Shown here in pieces: positions 40,824 through 53,200 of a DNA stretch of 64,000 nt (the stretch's first letter is position 1; every line of letters starts with the position of its first letter). Source of the DNA: Candidatus Omnitrophota bacterium (GTDB lineage Bacteria > Omnitrophota > Gorgyraeia > Zapsychrales > Zapsychraceae); assembly GCA_020429915.1 (NCBI GenBank), contig JAGQKV010000007.1, positions 1-64,000 on the forward strand, written 5' to 3'. A program made the position numbers and the translations under genes. The notes under the pieces are model-generated. The model made no database searches. It saw only the letters and a program-made list of their open reading frames with translations, and had not been told where the DNA came from.

Positions 40824-41105
40824 ATGCTCATGATGCGCATGGCTTCCCTGCAAGCGGGCCTCTTACTAATGGTGATGTCGTTATTCATCGCTTTGCCGGC
40901 TCATGCCGTGGAACGGCTGGCGCCGGAACTGGTCTGCGACTATTTGGCGCGGCCGGGGTGTGCACATACTGTTGCGCCACGCCTACGCACCCGGACCGGC
41001 GACTCCAAGCATCTCGATATTCAGGACGGTTTCACCCAATGCAATTTCAACGATCAGGGACGGTCACAGGCCATGTCGTTGGGCAAAGAGCTTCACAGTT
41101 TCTGA
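40824..41105 (+). pseudogene. Frameshifted, truncated histidine phosphatase
   Basis: The frame starting at 40824 gives a signal peptide ('LLLMVMSLFIALPAHA') and later 'CNFNDQGRSQAMSLGKEL', typical of the histidine phosphatase superfamily after its catalytic site. The catalytic piece 'VHILLRHAYAPG' with Arg-His-Ala lies in a different frame at about 40957-40996. Two opposite single-base shifts, near 40955 and 40997, would restore one protein, but the frame then stops at 41105, well short of the family's length. It is a decayed gene, or sequencing errors plus a truncation. Confidence 0.75.
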
Positions 41106-41272
41106 ATTCATTGGTTGTCTCGGCCTGTAATCTTTGCTGCTGTTCGACAGCATTGCTGCAGCAATAATCCGGTTCTTCATCCGCATCATCATTTTCTATT
41201 TCCTCAAAGCATAAAGCATTTATTATCAATAACTTATTTGTGACGTGCACGTACCGGTCCTGATGTTACCGG

Positions 41273-41299
41273 TTGACAAAATCGCATTTTGGTTGTAAT
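41273..41299 (+). promoter_or_regulatory. Promoter of groES-groEL
   Basis: TTGACA (41273-41278) and TGTAAT (41294-41299, 5 of 6) are separated by 15 bases, immediately before the CIRCE element. A 17-base spacing to TAATTT is a weaker alternative. Confidence 0.6.
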
Positions 41300-41326
41300 T
41301 TAGCAAACTAAGAGAAAGAGTGCTAA
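41300..41326 (+). promoter_or_regulatory. CIRCE operator (HrcA-binding)
   Basis: TTAGCAAAC, nine bases, GAGTGCTAA. The right arm is the exact CIRCE consensus, and the left arm differs from TTAGCACTC at two of the last three bases. Position between promoter and groES fits repression by HrcA, whose gene is not in the window. Confidence 0.88.
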
Positions 41327-41388
41327 GAAATAAAACGCACGGAAATCATACCCATTTACAGAACCATCAGTTAAGAAGGAGGCGTTTG

Positions 41389-41682
41389 ATGAAACTGCAA
41401 CCGTTGGGCGATCGCGTGATCGTCAGACCGTTGAAGGCCGAGGAAATCACCAAGGGCGGGATCGTCCTGCCGGACACGGCCAAAGAAAAACCGTATGAAG
41501 GCGAGATCATTGCCGCCGGCAAGGGCCGCATCCGCGATGACGGCAGCGTGAAGGCGCTGGACGTCAAGGTCGGCGACCGGGTTCTCTACAGCAAGTACGG
41601 GGGCAATGAAATCAAGATGCATGATAACGGCGAAGAGGTGCTGATTATGCATGAAAGCGACATCCTCGCGATCGTCAAATAA
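41389..41682 (+). CDS. groES: Co-chaperonin GroES
   Basis: The product is 97 residues from the ATG after GAAGGAGG. It begins 'KLQPLGDRVIVRPL', with the mobile loop 'EEITKGGIVLPDTAKEKP' and 'VGDRVLYSKYGG', and ends in the 'ESDILAIVK' strand. It caps GroEL in the cytoplasm. It is controlled by the CIRCE element 63 bases upstream and forms an operon with groEL, 42 bases downstream. Confidence 0.97.
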   Translation: MKLQPLGDRVIVRPLKAEEITKGGIVLPDTAKEKPYEGEIIAAGKGRIRDDGSVKALDVKVGDRVLYSKYGGNEIKMHDNGEEVLIMHESDILAIVK

Positions 41683-41703
41683 ATTTGGTTTGTCACGACA
41701 TAA

Positions 41704-43344
<1,641 letters not shown>

Positions 43345-43356
43345 GCAATACAATCG

Positions 43357-43391
43357 CAGGTCCCGGCCCGAGGGTCGGGACCTGTTTTTTT
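43357..43391 (+). terminator. Intrinsic terminator after groEL
   Basis: CAGGTCCCG (43357-43365) pairs with CGGGACCTG (43376-43384), ten-base loop, followed by seven T. Confidence 0.9.
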
Positions 43392-43435
43392 CTAACCGCT
43401 CGGGAAACCCGGCCATCAATCGAAAGGAGGCAATC

Positions 43436-44071
43436 ATGTATCGAAAAATGACGAGTATGTTAATCGTAAGCGCGCTGATCGCTTCGTTCGCGACGATGAA
43501 CGGCGTATCATTTGCGGAAGAGCAGTCTACGGAAGAACAAACCGTAAAGGAGTTGCGTGAGCAGATCGAGATGCTCAAGAACCGCGTTGAGGAACTCGAA
43601 CAGCAAAATCAACGCCCCCCGCAAGAAGACTCCTGGGAACTTTACAACAGACGTCAGCAGCAGTGGGACCCGTTTGCCGAGATGGACCGCATGCAGGCCG
43701 AGATGAACCGCATGTTCGAGAGCGCTTTCAGCAACCGGTCCGGCAGCAACGGCGGGATGTTCAGCAGTTCGATGGGCTACAACTATGACATCGACATGAA
43801 GGAGACCGACGACGGTTACGTGATCACCTTCGATATGCACGGATTGGATCAGGACAAGATCGATATCCAAGTCAATACAAGCTCTATTACCATCAAAGGA
43901 CAGCACTCCAATGAAGAAACCGAACAAGGTCCCAACCAGTTCTTCCAGGCGCAGACCTTCGGTTCTTTTATGCAGACCATCCCGTTGCCGACCGATGCCG
44001 ATACGGCTAAGATCAAGACCGAAAAGAAAGGAGACAGCCTTGTTATCACCATGCCGAAAAAGAGTACTTAG
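43436..44071 (+). CDS. Exported small heat-shock protein (Hsp20/alpha-crystallin)
   Basis: The product is 211 residues. It has a Sec signal peptide ('MLIVSALIASFATMNGVSFA'), then a coiled coil (about 35-60, 'VKELREQIEMLKNRVEELE') and a linker. The alpha-crystallin domain (about 115-205) runs from 'YDIDMKETDDGYVITFDM' through 'ITIKGQH' to 'LVITMPKK'. Small heat-shock proteins normally work in the cytoplasm; the signal peptide would place this holdase in the periplasm. GAAAGGAGG precedes the ATG. The protease gene at 44040 starts inside its 3' end. Confidence 0.88.
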   Translation: MYRKMTSMLIVSALIASFATMNGVSFAEEQSTEEQTVKELREQIEMLKNRVEELEQQNQRPPQEDSWELYNRRQQQWDPFAEMDRMQAEMNRMFESAFSNRSGSNGGMFSSSMGYNYDIDMKETDDGYVITFDMHGLDQDKIDIQVNTSSITIKGQHSNEETEQGPNQFFQAQTFGSFMQTIPLPTDADTAKIKTEKKGDSLVITMPKKST

Positions 44072-45101
44072 CGCGGTGATCGTGGCAGGGTTGTTGTTTT
44101 ACGGCGGTCCGTCCGCCGCATCGGACTTGCAACCCGACGAGCTGGCGACCATCGCGGTCTTCGAGCGGACCTCACCGTCGGTCGTTTCGATCAAGAACGC
44201 GTCTTTGCAGTGGGACTGGTTCTCGGCCAATATTTATGAGATTCCACAGGGCGCCGGGTCCGGATTCATCTGGGACGAGGAAGGCCATATCGTCACCAAC
44301 TTTCACGTCATTTACCGCGCCGACCGGATCCACGTGACGTTGTCCGATCAGAAGACTTATGACGCCAAGGTGATCGGCATCGCGCCGAACCATGATCTGG
44401 CCGTCTTGAAAGTGGACGCGCCCAAGGAGTTGTTGAAACCTATTCCCGTGGGCAGCTCCCGCGATTTAAAGGTGGGGCAGCGTGCGCTTTCCATCGGTAA
44501 CCCGTTCGGGCTGGACTATTCGCTCAGCACGGGTGTGGTCAGTGCTTTAGGGCGGACCATGCGCTCAATCGGCGGTCGGCAGATTTATGACGTCATTCAG
44601 ACCGACGCGGCAATCAATCCCGGCAACTCCGGGGGGCCGTTGCTTGATTCGTCCGGAGATCTGATCGGGGTCGCCACCATGATCTACAGCCCGTCCGGGG
44701 CATCGGCCGGAGTGGGGTTCGCGATTCCCGTCAATACGGTTAAACGCGTGATCCCGGAACTCATCGAGTACGGCAAGGTGAAACGCGCCGGGCTGGGCGT
44801 GGTCCTTGTCCCCGATGTGTACATGAAACGCTTGGGATTAAAGGGCGCGATGATCCTCGAGATGCAACCCGGCGGCGCGGCCGCGCGCGCGGGACTGCGG
44901 CCGACCACCCGCAACCGTTACGGGGATGTGGCCTACGGGGATGTGATCGTCTCCGTCGACAACGAGCCGGTCGGGTCCAATGAGGACCTGGTGGGATACG
45001 TAGAGAAAAACAAGACCGTCGGCGACGAGGTGAATATCCGGTTTATGCGCCAGAATAAAGAGTTCGGCACGACCGTGACCCTGCAGGAACTGGGCCGTTA
45101 G
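44040..45101 (+). CDS. HtrA/Deg-type periplasmic serine protease
   Basis: The start is taken as TTG at 44040, six bases after AAAGGAG and inside the hsp20 gene. It gives a basic n-region (CRKR) and a signal peptide ending near 'GGPSAAS'. No ATG or GTG in this frame is as well placed. The product is about 353 residues. The trypsin-like domain has the triad His89 ('TNFHV'), Asp119 ('HDLAVL') and Ser197 ('GNSGGPL'). A single PDZ domain (about 255-350) follows, as in DegS-type proteins. It degrades or processes misfolded envelope proteins. The 32-base overlap couples its translation to the exported Hsp20. Confidence 0.92.
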   Translation: MLSPCRKRVLSAVIVAGLLFYGGPSAASDLQPDELATIAVFERTSPSVVSIKNASLQWDWFSANIYEIPQGAGSGFIWDEEGHIVTNFHVIYRADRIHVTLSDQKTYDAKVIGIAPNHDLAVLKVDAPKELLKPIPVGSSRDLKVGQRALSIGNPFGLDYSLSTGVVSALGRTMRSIGGRQIYDVIQTDAAINPGNSGGPLLDSSGDLIGVATMIYSPSGASAGVGFAIPVNTVKRVIPELIEYGKVKRAGLGVVLVPDVYMKRLGLKGAMILEMQPGGAAARAGLRPTTRNRYGDVAYGDVIVSVDNEPVGSNEDLVGYVEKNKTVGDEVNIRFMRQNKEFGTTVTLQELGR

Positions 45102-45137
45102 CCGCAACGCGAATGAACACGAAAGGAAAACCGAATC

Positions 45138-46988
45138 ATGACACAGAAGCAAGCCGAAACCTTTGAATACCAAGCCGAGATGAAGCAGCTGCTGCATCTC
45201 ATCGTCCATTCCTTGTATACACACCCGGAGGTCTTCCTGCGGGAATTGATCTCCAACGCCTCCGACGCGTTGAACAAGGTGCGTTACCGTCAGCTCACCG
45301 ACCAGGAGCTGCTCGACAAGGACAAGGAACTGGCCATCCGCATCACGCTCGACGCCGAAACCAAGACGTTCAGCATCGAAGACTGCGGGATCGGGATGAC
45401 CAAAGACGAACTGATCACCAACATCGGGACGGTGGCCCGTTCCGGGACGCTCGAGTTCCTGCAGAGACTGAAGGAAGACCAAAAGGACACGGGAGATCTG
45501 ATCGGTCAGTTCGGGGTCGGGTTTTATTCGGTATTCATGGTCACCGATGAGGTCACCGTGGAGACCCGCGCCGCGGACAAGGATTCGCAAGGTTATCGCT
45601 GGACATCGGCCGGCGAAGGCAGCTACACCGTCGAAGAGATCGACAAGCCGGAACGCGGCACCCGGATTACCTTCCAGCTGAAGGACGATCATAAGGACTT
45701 TGCCGAGCCCTTCATGATCAAGGAAGTGATCAAGAAGTACTCCAACTTCGCCGACTTTCCGATTTACGTCGGGGAAGACAAGGTCAATACGGTCGAGGCG
45801 ATCTGGCGCAAGAGTGAGAAAGAAGTGAAAGACGAAGAGCGCAATGAGTTTTACAAGTTCATCACCAACGACTACGACGATCCGCTGGCCAGCACGCACT
45901 TGAACATCGAGGGGGCGGGCGCGTCGTTCAAGGCGCTGCTCTTTATCCCGCGCCGCGCGCCGTACGACCTGATGCGCACCCAGCAGCACAAGACGTTGCA
46001 ACTCTACACCAACAAGATCATGATCATGGACGACTGCAAGGACCTGCTGCCGGAATATCTGCAGTTCCTGCGTGGGGTCGTCGATACCAGCGACCTGCCG
46101 TTGAACGTGTCGCGCGAGGTGGTCCAGAAGACGCAGGCCATGGCCAAGATCAAGACAGCGCTGACCGGGAAGGTCCTGCAGTGGCTCAAGCGCATGGCCA
46201 ACAAAGACACCGAGACATTCCTGCAGTTCTATAAGACCTTCGGCCAGCTTTTCAAGTCGGGGCTCAATTCCGACTTCGCCAACCGCGACAAGCTGCTTGA
46301 ATTGCTGCGCTTTGAGACCTCGACGCTGAAAGGCGGCGAGCTGACGTCGTTCAAGGACTATGTCGGCCGGATGAAGGAAGACCAGAAGGAGATTTACTAT
46401 CTGACCGGCGACCACCGGGATCACGTGGAGCGTAATCCGAACCTCGAATACTTCCGCAAGCACGACCTGGAGGTCCTGCTGTTGATCGACCCGGTCGACG
46501 CGTTCATCATCCCGGGCATCACGGAGTACGACGGCAAGCCGGTCAAGGCCATCGACAAGGATGATCTGGAATTGCCCAAGGCCGCCGGCGACGATGAGAA
46601 GAAGGACGACAAACTGTCGGAGTCCCTGCTCGGATTGTTCAAGGATACTCTGAAAGATAAAGTTGAGGACGTGAAGGTCTCCAAGCGCTTGGTCGACTCG
46701 GCCGTCACGCTGGTGACCGGCAAGGACGGCATGGACCGGCAGATGGAGCGGATGATGAAGATGATGGGCCAGGATGCGCCTGCGGGCAAGCGCGTGATGG
46801 AGGTCAACATCGATCATCCGGTCTTAAAGAATCTGTCCCGTCGTTATTTGGCCAACGCCTCGGACCCGATGCTCAAAAAGTGCATCGTGCAGCTCTACGA
46901 AAGCGCCCAGCTGATGGACGGCGAACTCCCCAGCCGCGCCGATTACATCAACCGCATGATGGAGATCATGGAGGAAGCGACGAAGTAA
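45138..46988 (+). CDS. htpG: Hsp90-family chaperone HtpG
   Basis: The product is 616 residues. The N-terminal GHKL ATPase domain has 'ELISNASDALNKVR', 'DCGIGMTKDEL' and 'GQFGVGFYSVFMV'. The middle domain has 'LPLNVSREVVQ', with the Arg that contacts ATP, and the C-terminal dimerisation domain is complete. It is a cytoplasmic ATP-dependent chaperone. AAAGGAAAACCGAATC precedes the ATG. It is the last gene of the proteostasis block, and a long stem-loop with a T-run ends the unit. Confidence 0.97.
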   Translation: MTQKQAETFEYQAEMKQLLHLIVHSLYTHPEVFLRELISNASDALNKVRYRQLTDQELLDKDKELAIRITLDAETKTFSIEDCGIGMTKDELITNIGTVARSGTLEFLQRLKEDQKDTGDLIGQFGVGFYSVFMVTDEVTVETRAADKDSQGYRWTSAGEGSYTVEEIDKPERGTRITFQLKDDHKDFAEPFMIKEVIKKYSNFADFPIYVGEDKVNTVEAIWRKSEKEVKDEERNEFYKFITNDYDDPLASTHLNIEGAGASFKALLFIPRRAPYDLMRTQQHKTLQLYTNKIMIMDDCKDLLPEYLQFLRGVVDTSDLPLNVSREVVQKTQAMAKIKTALTGKVLQWLKRMANKDTETFLQFYKTFGQLFKSGLNSDFANRDKLLELLRFETSTLKGGELTSFKDYVGRMKEDQKEIYYLTGDHRDHVERNPNLEYFRKHDLEVLLLIDPVDAFIIPGITEYDGKPVKAIDKDDLELPKAAGDDEKKDDKLSESLLGLFKDTLKDKVEDVKVSKRLVDSAVTLVTGKDGMDRQMERMMKMMGQDAPAGKRVMEVNIDHPVLKNLSRRYLANASDPMLKKCIVQLYESAQLMDGELPSRADYINRMMEIMEEATK

Positions 46989-46999
46989 TAATTAGGGAT

Positions 47000-47060
47000 A
47001 GACTCCAATTTCCTGCGAATCCGAGCCGCTGAGCGAAATTGGAGTCTGTCTCTATTTTTT
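47000..47060 (+). terminator. Long stem-loop terminator after htpG
   Basis: AGACTCCAATTTC (47000-47012) pairs with 47035-47047 exactly (13 bp) over a 22-base loop. Six T follow at 47055-47060. The string resembles REP-like palindromes common in some genomes. Confidence 0.75.
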
Positions 47061-47110
47061 ATCCGCGAACCGCACTCCCAAAGCGTCAAAAAGCCTTCCA
47101 ACTGAATTAT

Positions 47111-47138
47111 TTGCATTTCTATATATATTAGTTATACT
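47111..47138 (+). promoter_or_regulatory. Promoter before the giant gene
   Basis: TTGCAT (47111-47116), 16 bases, TATACT (47133-47138), in an AT-rich stretch 100 bases before the ATG of the giant gene. Confidence 0.55.
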
Positions 47139-47238
47139 ACTGATAGTACTGCAGTTTCACACCATCCCCAATCCAACCAGATGAGTACACGGAACCCTTG
47201 ATCAGGCGGGTTTTGCTGTATTTCCCCATTTAACCAAT

Positions 47239-50200
47239 ATGTTCCAAATATTTGCAAATAAAAGGTTTGTGCCTCTGAGGCGGTTTTGTTGTGCCGTCCT
47301 GGGGGCGGTCTTTGCCTGCGGATCGCTGACGCCGCCGGCCACGGCCCAGACCGTGCCCGCGGTCATTCTGCCGCCGGTCGGGTCCATGGTCCAGACCACC
47401 GCCGCCTATCTGCCGGTCACCATGCTCGGCTTGACCGTCCGTCCCGAAGACCCGCTGCAGCTGGATTTCATCATCGACGGCGGGCAGACCGGCCTGACCG
47501 GGGAGGGGTTAAGGCCCGAATCGGCCAAGCTGATCAATTACTTTCTGACCGCCCTGACCCTGCCCGAAGACCAGTTGTGGGTCAATCTTTCCCCCTATGA
47601 AAAAGACCGCATCATACCCGACACCTTATCGCGCACCGAGATGGGCCGCGACATGCTCGCGCAGGATTATCTGCTCAAACAGCTGACCGCCTCCCTGATG
47701 TACCCGGAAGACGAACTCGGCCGCCGCTTTTGGGACCGCATCATTCAGGAAAGCTATCAGCGTTACGGCACCACCGACCTGCCGGCCAGCACCTTCAACA
47801 AGATCTGGATCATCCCGGAATACGCCAACGTCTACAAGCGCGACGGCAGCGTGTTCGTGGTCGACAGTCACCTGAGCGTCATGCTGGAAGAAGACTATTT
47901 GGCCGCGGCGGGCCACAGCGGCGAGACACCGGGCGATGCCGATGTGCTGGACGAGGCCACCAAGGAACTCATCCGTGAGATCATGATCCCGGCCATCGAG
48001 CGCGAGATCAACACGGGCGAAAACTTCGCCCAGCTGCGCCAGATCTTCAATTCGATGATCCTGGCGGTGTGGTACAAAAAGAACCTGAAAGAAAGCCTGC
48101 TCGGGCAGGTGTACGCCGACCGCCAACTGGTCAAGGGCGTCGACCACGTCGATCCGGGATTGAAGCAGGAGATTTACGACCGGTACCTCGCCGCCTTCCG
48201 CAAAGGCGTGTTCGATTACGTGAGGGAGGACCTTGATCCGGTCAGCCACGAACCCGTTCCGCGCAAGTATTTCTCGGGCGGTGTCGCTGCCATCGATCAG
48301 GCCCAGATCGCGGAGGTTGACGGTGCGCTGCCGGAAACCTTTGCCGCCAATCTTCACGACACGTTTACCGTTCGCGTGAATTTAACGACGATCGGGGGGG
48401 ATCCCGATGCGGCGGAACTCGCCGAAGAAAGGGACTGGTCACAACCACACATCACAGCGTCCAGGGACCGGATTGAATCCTTGCTGGCCTTTGAGGCCTC
48501 TTTGAACAGATTCTATCCGACTCCGTTGACCGGCGGCTGGTTGGAATCGGAATCCGATGTGATTGTCACCCGGATCATGCGGTTGCTGGAAACACGGAAG
48601 CCCCGCGTGATCACCTCCGATACGCGGAAGTTTGTCGAGGCCCTGGTGACTCATTTGCTTGTCAATTCGATGGACGGGTATTTGCAACGGACGGACGGCC
48701 TCGGAAACCGGGCTGACGAGTTTGAGTTTACGTTCGATTCGCAGGTGGACGGCGAAACGCTGGTATTGCGCTTTACGGATAACGGTACGGCGCCTGCTCA
48801 AGCGGAAGACACCGCGGCCAAGCAACAGGCGATGCGGCAACAGCGTCCGCGTTTCGGGGGGCGTGGCCAGGCGCGTTCGTATCATTTGCCGTTTTTATTG
48901 CGACAGTTGGGACGCCAGGTCCCCGTTTCGCTTCAGGAGCGCGCGGACGGACAACCGGGCACGGTCACGGAACTGCGGGTTTCTCTTACCGACTCAGCCA
49001 TCCTGATCGACGGCGGCGACATCCCGGCTTTCAAGGATAGTGAAGAAGTTCTCGCAGATATGCTCGCCGATGGCAACCTGCCGCTGAACGTCAAGCTATG
49101 GCACGCCCTGGAGTTCCTGGACCGGGTCCGGCATTGGGTGTCCGAAGGGAACTTTGTGGATTCGGATACGCTGGATATCTACCGCCGCGCCTTGACGCTC
49201 GTCGAACCCCCGCGCCAATATGACGACCGGAATCTGCTGCGCGCTGAGTCCCGGGGCGGATTGCTGCATGATCTGTACCTGCGGCAGCTCGAGGTCCTGG
49301 CGGAGATGGCCGACAGCACCCAGCGGTTGCTGCTGATGGAACCGGAGATCATGCTGGAAGATTTGGAGACCCGCATCCTGCGGGCGCATCCGCGCGTCGG
49401 GATGCTGACCGGCACGCAGTATGTCAGCGTCAAGACGAAGCTGATGAAGCTGTTGTCCGATCAAAACCGGGTCCAGCATATTTACGACCGTATCGCGACC
49501 AAATATCCCATGCGCGAATACGAACGCACCGCGCGTACCGTGCAGTTGTGGGAGAAACTCGTGCCGGGCGACCGGGACCTTGTTGACTACCTCATTGTCC
49601 TGGATAAAGACACGATGCCTTCCGGGGTGGACGGCATGGCCCTGATCCCGGAGGCCCGGACCCTGGTCGTCAGCGAAGAGGCGTTTATGGACGCCGGCCG
49701 CCGCCGCGGCGACATTGAGGTCGAGCATGTCCTTACGGAGAAACAGATTTTGGCGGTGACCGATGCCATCACGGCGCGGCGGAGCATTAACTTCAGCCAG
49801 GCGCGCGCCGGTCTTGACGGGCTGCGTGAGCGTGTGGCGCCGATCTTTACGGAGCTGTTCGGGGAGGGATCGCCGGTGCCGCGCTTCGCGTATCTGCGGC
49901 CGTCGCCCACGGCCCTGGTCGTCGAAATGGACAATGACTCTTTGCTCGCGTTGCGTGAGTCATCGACAAGGGAGATCACCGAAAAGGTGGCAGCGGCGGA
50001 CATTGATCGCGAAATTGATTTGAGGGAAGAAGATGACGCCCGTTTCCGCCAACTGCGCGAACTGTTGCAACGCTATCCGGAATACATCGCCATCAATTTC
50101 CATGATGAACTGATCGCCTATCTGACCGGTGGTGTCCTGCGTACCACTAACGTGGACGGTCTGCTCGAATATTACCGCCGGAATTATCAGAACGCCCTGT

Positions 50201-53200
50201 ACACCCTGATCGACGCGACGATTGCCGATCAGAATCTGCGCGACGCGCTGCTCCAGGAGGCGCGGACGGTCCTCAGTCCGCTCAATCCGCGGTGGAGCAA
50301 GATCGAAGCGGCCATCCGCGGAAACAAGGCCTTGATCGACCGGCTGGTCGACAAGAAGGCCAGCCTGATTATCCGCAACGTGACCGGCGGGGAGGTGAAT
50401 CTGGATGAATCGATGGACGAGGTCCAGCGCATGCTGCTGGAACACCGGGCCTACCGCGAGGCCAGCCATGAGCTGAGGGCGGTCCTGCAGTTTATTCCGC
50501 CCGGCAAGATGCACCGCCTGTCCGCTCTGGAAGAACGCCTCGATGACGATATCCGTGTCCGCAGGAGCACGCCGACACTCACCGAGAGTATCATCGGAAA
50601 CGGCACCGGGACGCTGACACCCGGCATAGCGACCGTGCGCGGCTTCGCGCGGACCAAAAATGATTTACCGCTGATTGTCCAGGGGATGGGTCAGAGCGTC
50701 TGGGTCAGGGAGCACGAAGTCCAGCACGTGATCAACAGCGGATTTACCCTGTACACCTCGGCCGGTTTGAAGACCCCCGGAAGTTTCAACGCGCTGTGGC
50801 GGCGGGCGCTGCGGGGCAAGGCGGTTGCCGATGAAGCCCTGACGGTGACCGACGTCCTGCGGGAGTATCTGCCGGAAGGACGTGTGCCCGAACGGACAAA
50901 CGTGGGCCGGTTTCAGATCGTGCACGCGCCGTGGCGGACTTCGCCGGACAAGCCGGATAATTTCTTTGAACACGTCGTTATGCCCTTCGATGAGCGACAG
51001 TTTTTCTTTGGCGCGCCGGCGCAACCCGACACCGTGGACTGGCGATTCGACGAGGATACCGTTTTCTGGGAAGGACAAATCAACGGGACCGGATTGACCT
51101 TCATCGAACAACGCTGGCCGTATGCGCTCAATCACTTTCTCATCGTGCCGCAGCGCGGTGAACACCGGCCGCAGGTTTTGAACGAACAGGACGTGCGGCT
51201 GATGATGGACATCGCCCGTTCCGAACCGCTGCCGGGCTTCCGCTTGGCCTTCAACAGCCTGAAGGCCGGCGCCTCCATCAATCACCTGCATCTGCACGGC
51301 TTGACGGTGCCGGGAGATACCGCCCTTGAACAGGCCGGGTTGACAACGGTGGCCCGTGTTAAGGACGTCATCGTCAGCCGTGTCGACGGGTACGGCGCGA
51401 AGGGTCTCTTTTTTACCGGTGAGACCGTTACCGCGACCGCAGCTGCGGCCTTCGATTACATCCATGATTTGCAACAGGCCGATATTGCCCACGCCGTGAT
51501 CGCCACGCCGCGCGGGATGTATGTGATGCCTGTGCATGGCAACGTCATTACGTCGTACGGTATGACTTGGTCTTTCTATGAACTTATGGGGTATATTGTG
51601 AATGCCGACGCCGGCCGGGACCTGTCCTGGGTCCGCGAGGAGCATATTTTGCAGGAGATGCGCCGGGTGGCGTTAACGGATAAAGAATTCCGCGCGACCT
51701 ATCAGGTGCGCTGGGGAGAGGAGGACATCGCGCCTGCGGACGTAGCGATGACCGCCGCCGAACATGACGAGCAACGTGCGAACGTGGCGCGCATCTATGC
51801 GGGAATGGCGGATAACTTTAACGTCACCACCGGACAACCGATGTTTCGGGACAGCGAACGGGTCGCGGCCATGGCCGGGATGTTCCCCGTCGGCCCCGAC
51901 GGAGAACGGCGACCGGTGGAAACCGATATTTATTCCGTGGCGCTGATGCAGTTGCCTCAGGCCATGCGTGACTGGCTGCGGGACGTCCTGGTGGCGGACT
52001 GGTTGCAAATCTTCACCGAGACCGATGAAGACATCGATCACTTTATTCCGGAACGCGACACCTATCATATCAGCGTGTCGGTGGTCCAGGATCTGGCCGC
52101 TCGACCGGATGAGGCGGTCGGAGTGCTCGGCCGACCGGATGAAGGTCTGACCGAAGACCAGCGGCGGCGGATCACGGAAAATCTGCGCCGGATCATCGCG
52201 TCTCAGGACCAGGTCACGCTGGCGCCGGTCGGCGCGCGGCTCGGCCCGGACGGGACCCTGATCTTCGTCTTTGAGTACGATCCGGTTCTCTACGAGATTC
52301 GCGCCGAGGCGGTGGACGCGGTGCGCGCTCAAAACGCCGCCTTTACCGGGCGTCCCAAGCCCATGGTGCACGTCACGCTCTCCCGTACACTCAATAATCC
52401 GACGGTAACCCCGGGGATGGCTGAAAAGATCGCACGTTTCCGCGACCGCTACGCTTCGGTCAAGGCCGCCGACATGGGGCTGGAAGGACCGGTCGCCGTC
52501 TCGGAACTGGAATTCAGTCACGAAAAACGCTGGATGCACACCGAGATCGGCGCGTCAGAAGTGATGCCGCTGGGCGGAAGCGATCAGGCCGAACTCGCGC
52601 AGTTTCATCCGTTCGATTTGCTCGGGCTTATCGATCTGGACGGACAGCGGCTTAAGGCGGCTGTTGAGGCGCAGGAAGATGTCAATGCCTACGATGCGCC
52701 GCTTGACGAGGAATTGGCCCGGCTGGGATTTACCCGGGAGATGATCATCGAAGAGATCGTTTCGAAACTCGAACAGCGCCGGACGCTGGACCGATGGGCG
52801 GCCACCGACGCCTTGGAACACATCTTACGCGAAGTCCTCGAGAACGCGGTCGACGCCTTTATGCAGCGCGCCGATTTCGACGACGAGTTTATGTTCGGTT
52901 TCGACGTCCGGTCCCATCCGCGCGGGACCGTCATCCGGTTTCTGGACAACGGAACGCCGCTGTTTGTCGCGGAAACCTCAGAAGAGAAACGGGCGCAGAA
53001 GAAGGTCTTTCACAACCGTTACGGCGGCAAGCATGCGGGGATGACGATTATCCGTCATCAGGTCACCGCAAATATTGACAAAAATGCGGAAGTGCAACTG
53101 ATTGATCTGAACGCGCGTTTTCCCGGGGCCGAGCGGAAGCTTGAATTCTTCACGATGCTCGAAATCCTGCTGCCTGACGATGGGGCCGTACTGGCCGAAG

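Noticed and set aside
44838..46817. 659-codon open frame on the minus strand opposite htpG and htrA
   Set aside because: It is a GC-driven mirror of two certain genes. The translation is low-complexity Leu/Val/Asp/His-rich, with no ribosome site and no domain.
47061..47238. Possible tRNA or small RNA in the AT-rich stretch before the giant gene
   Set aside because: No cloverleaf, T-loop consensus or terminator was found; a promoter explains the composition.
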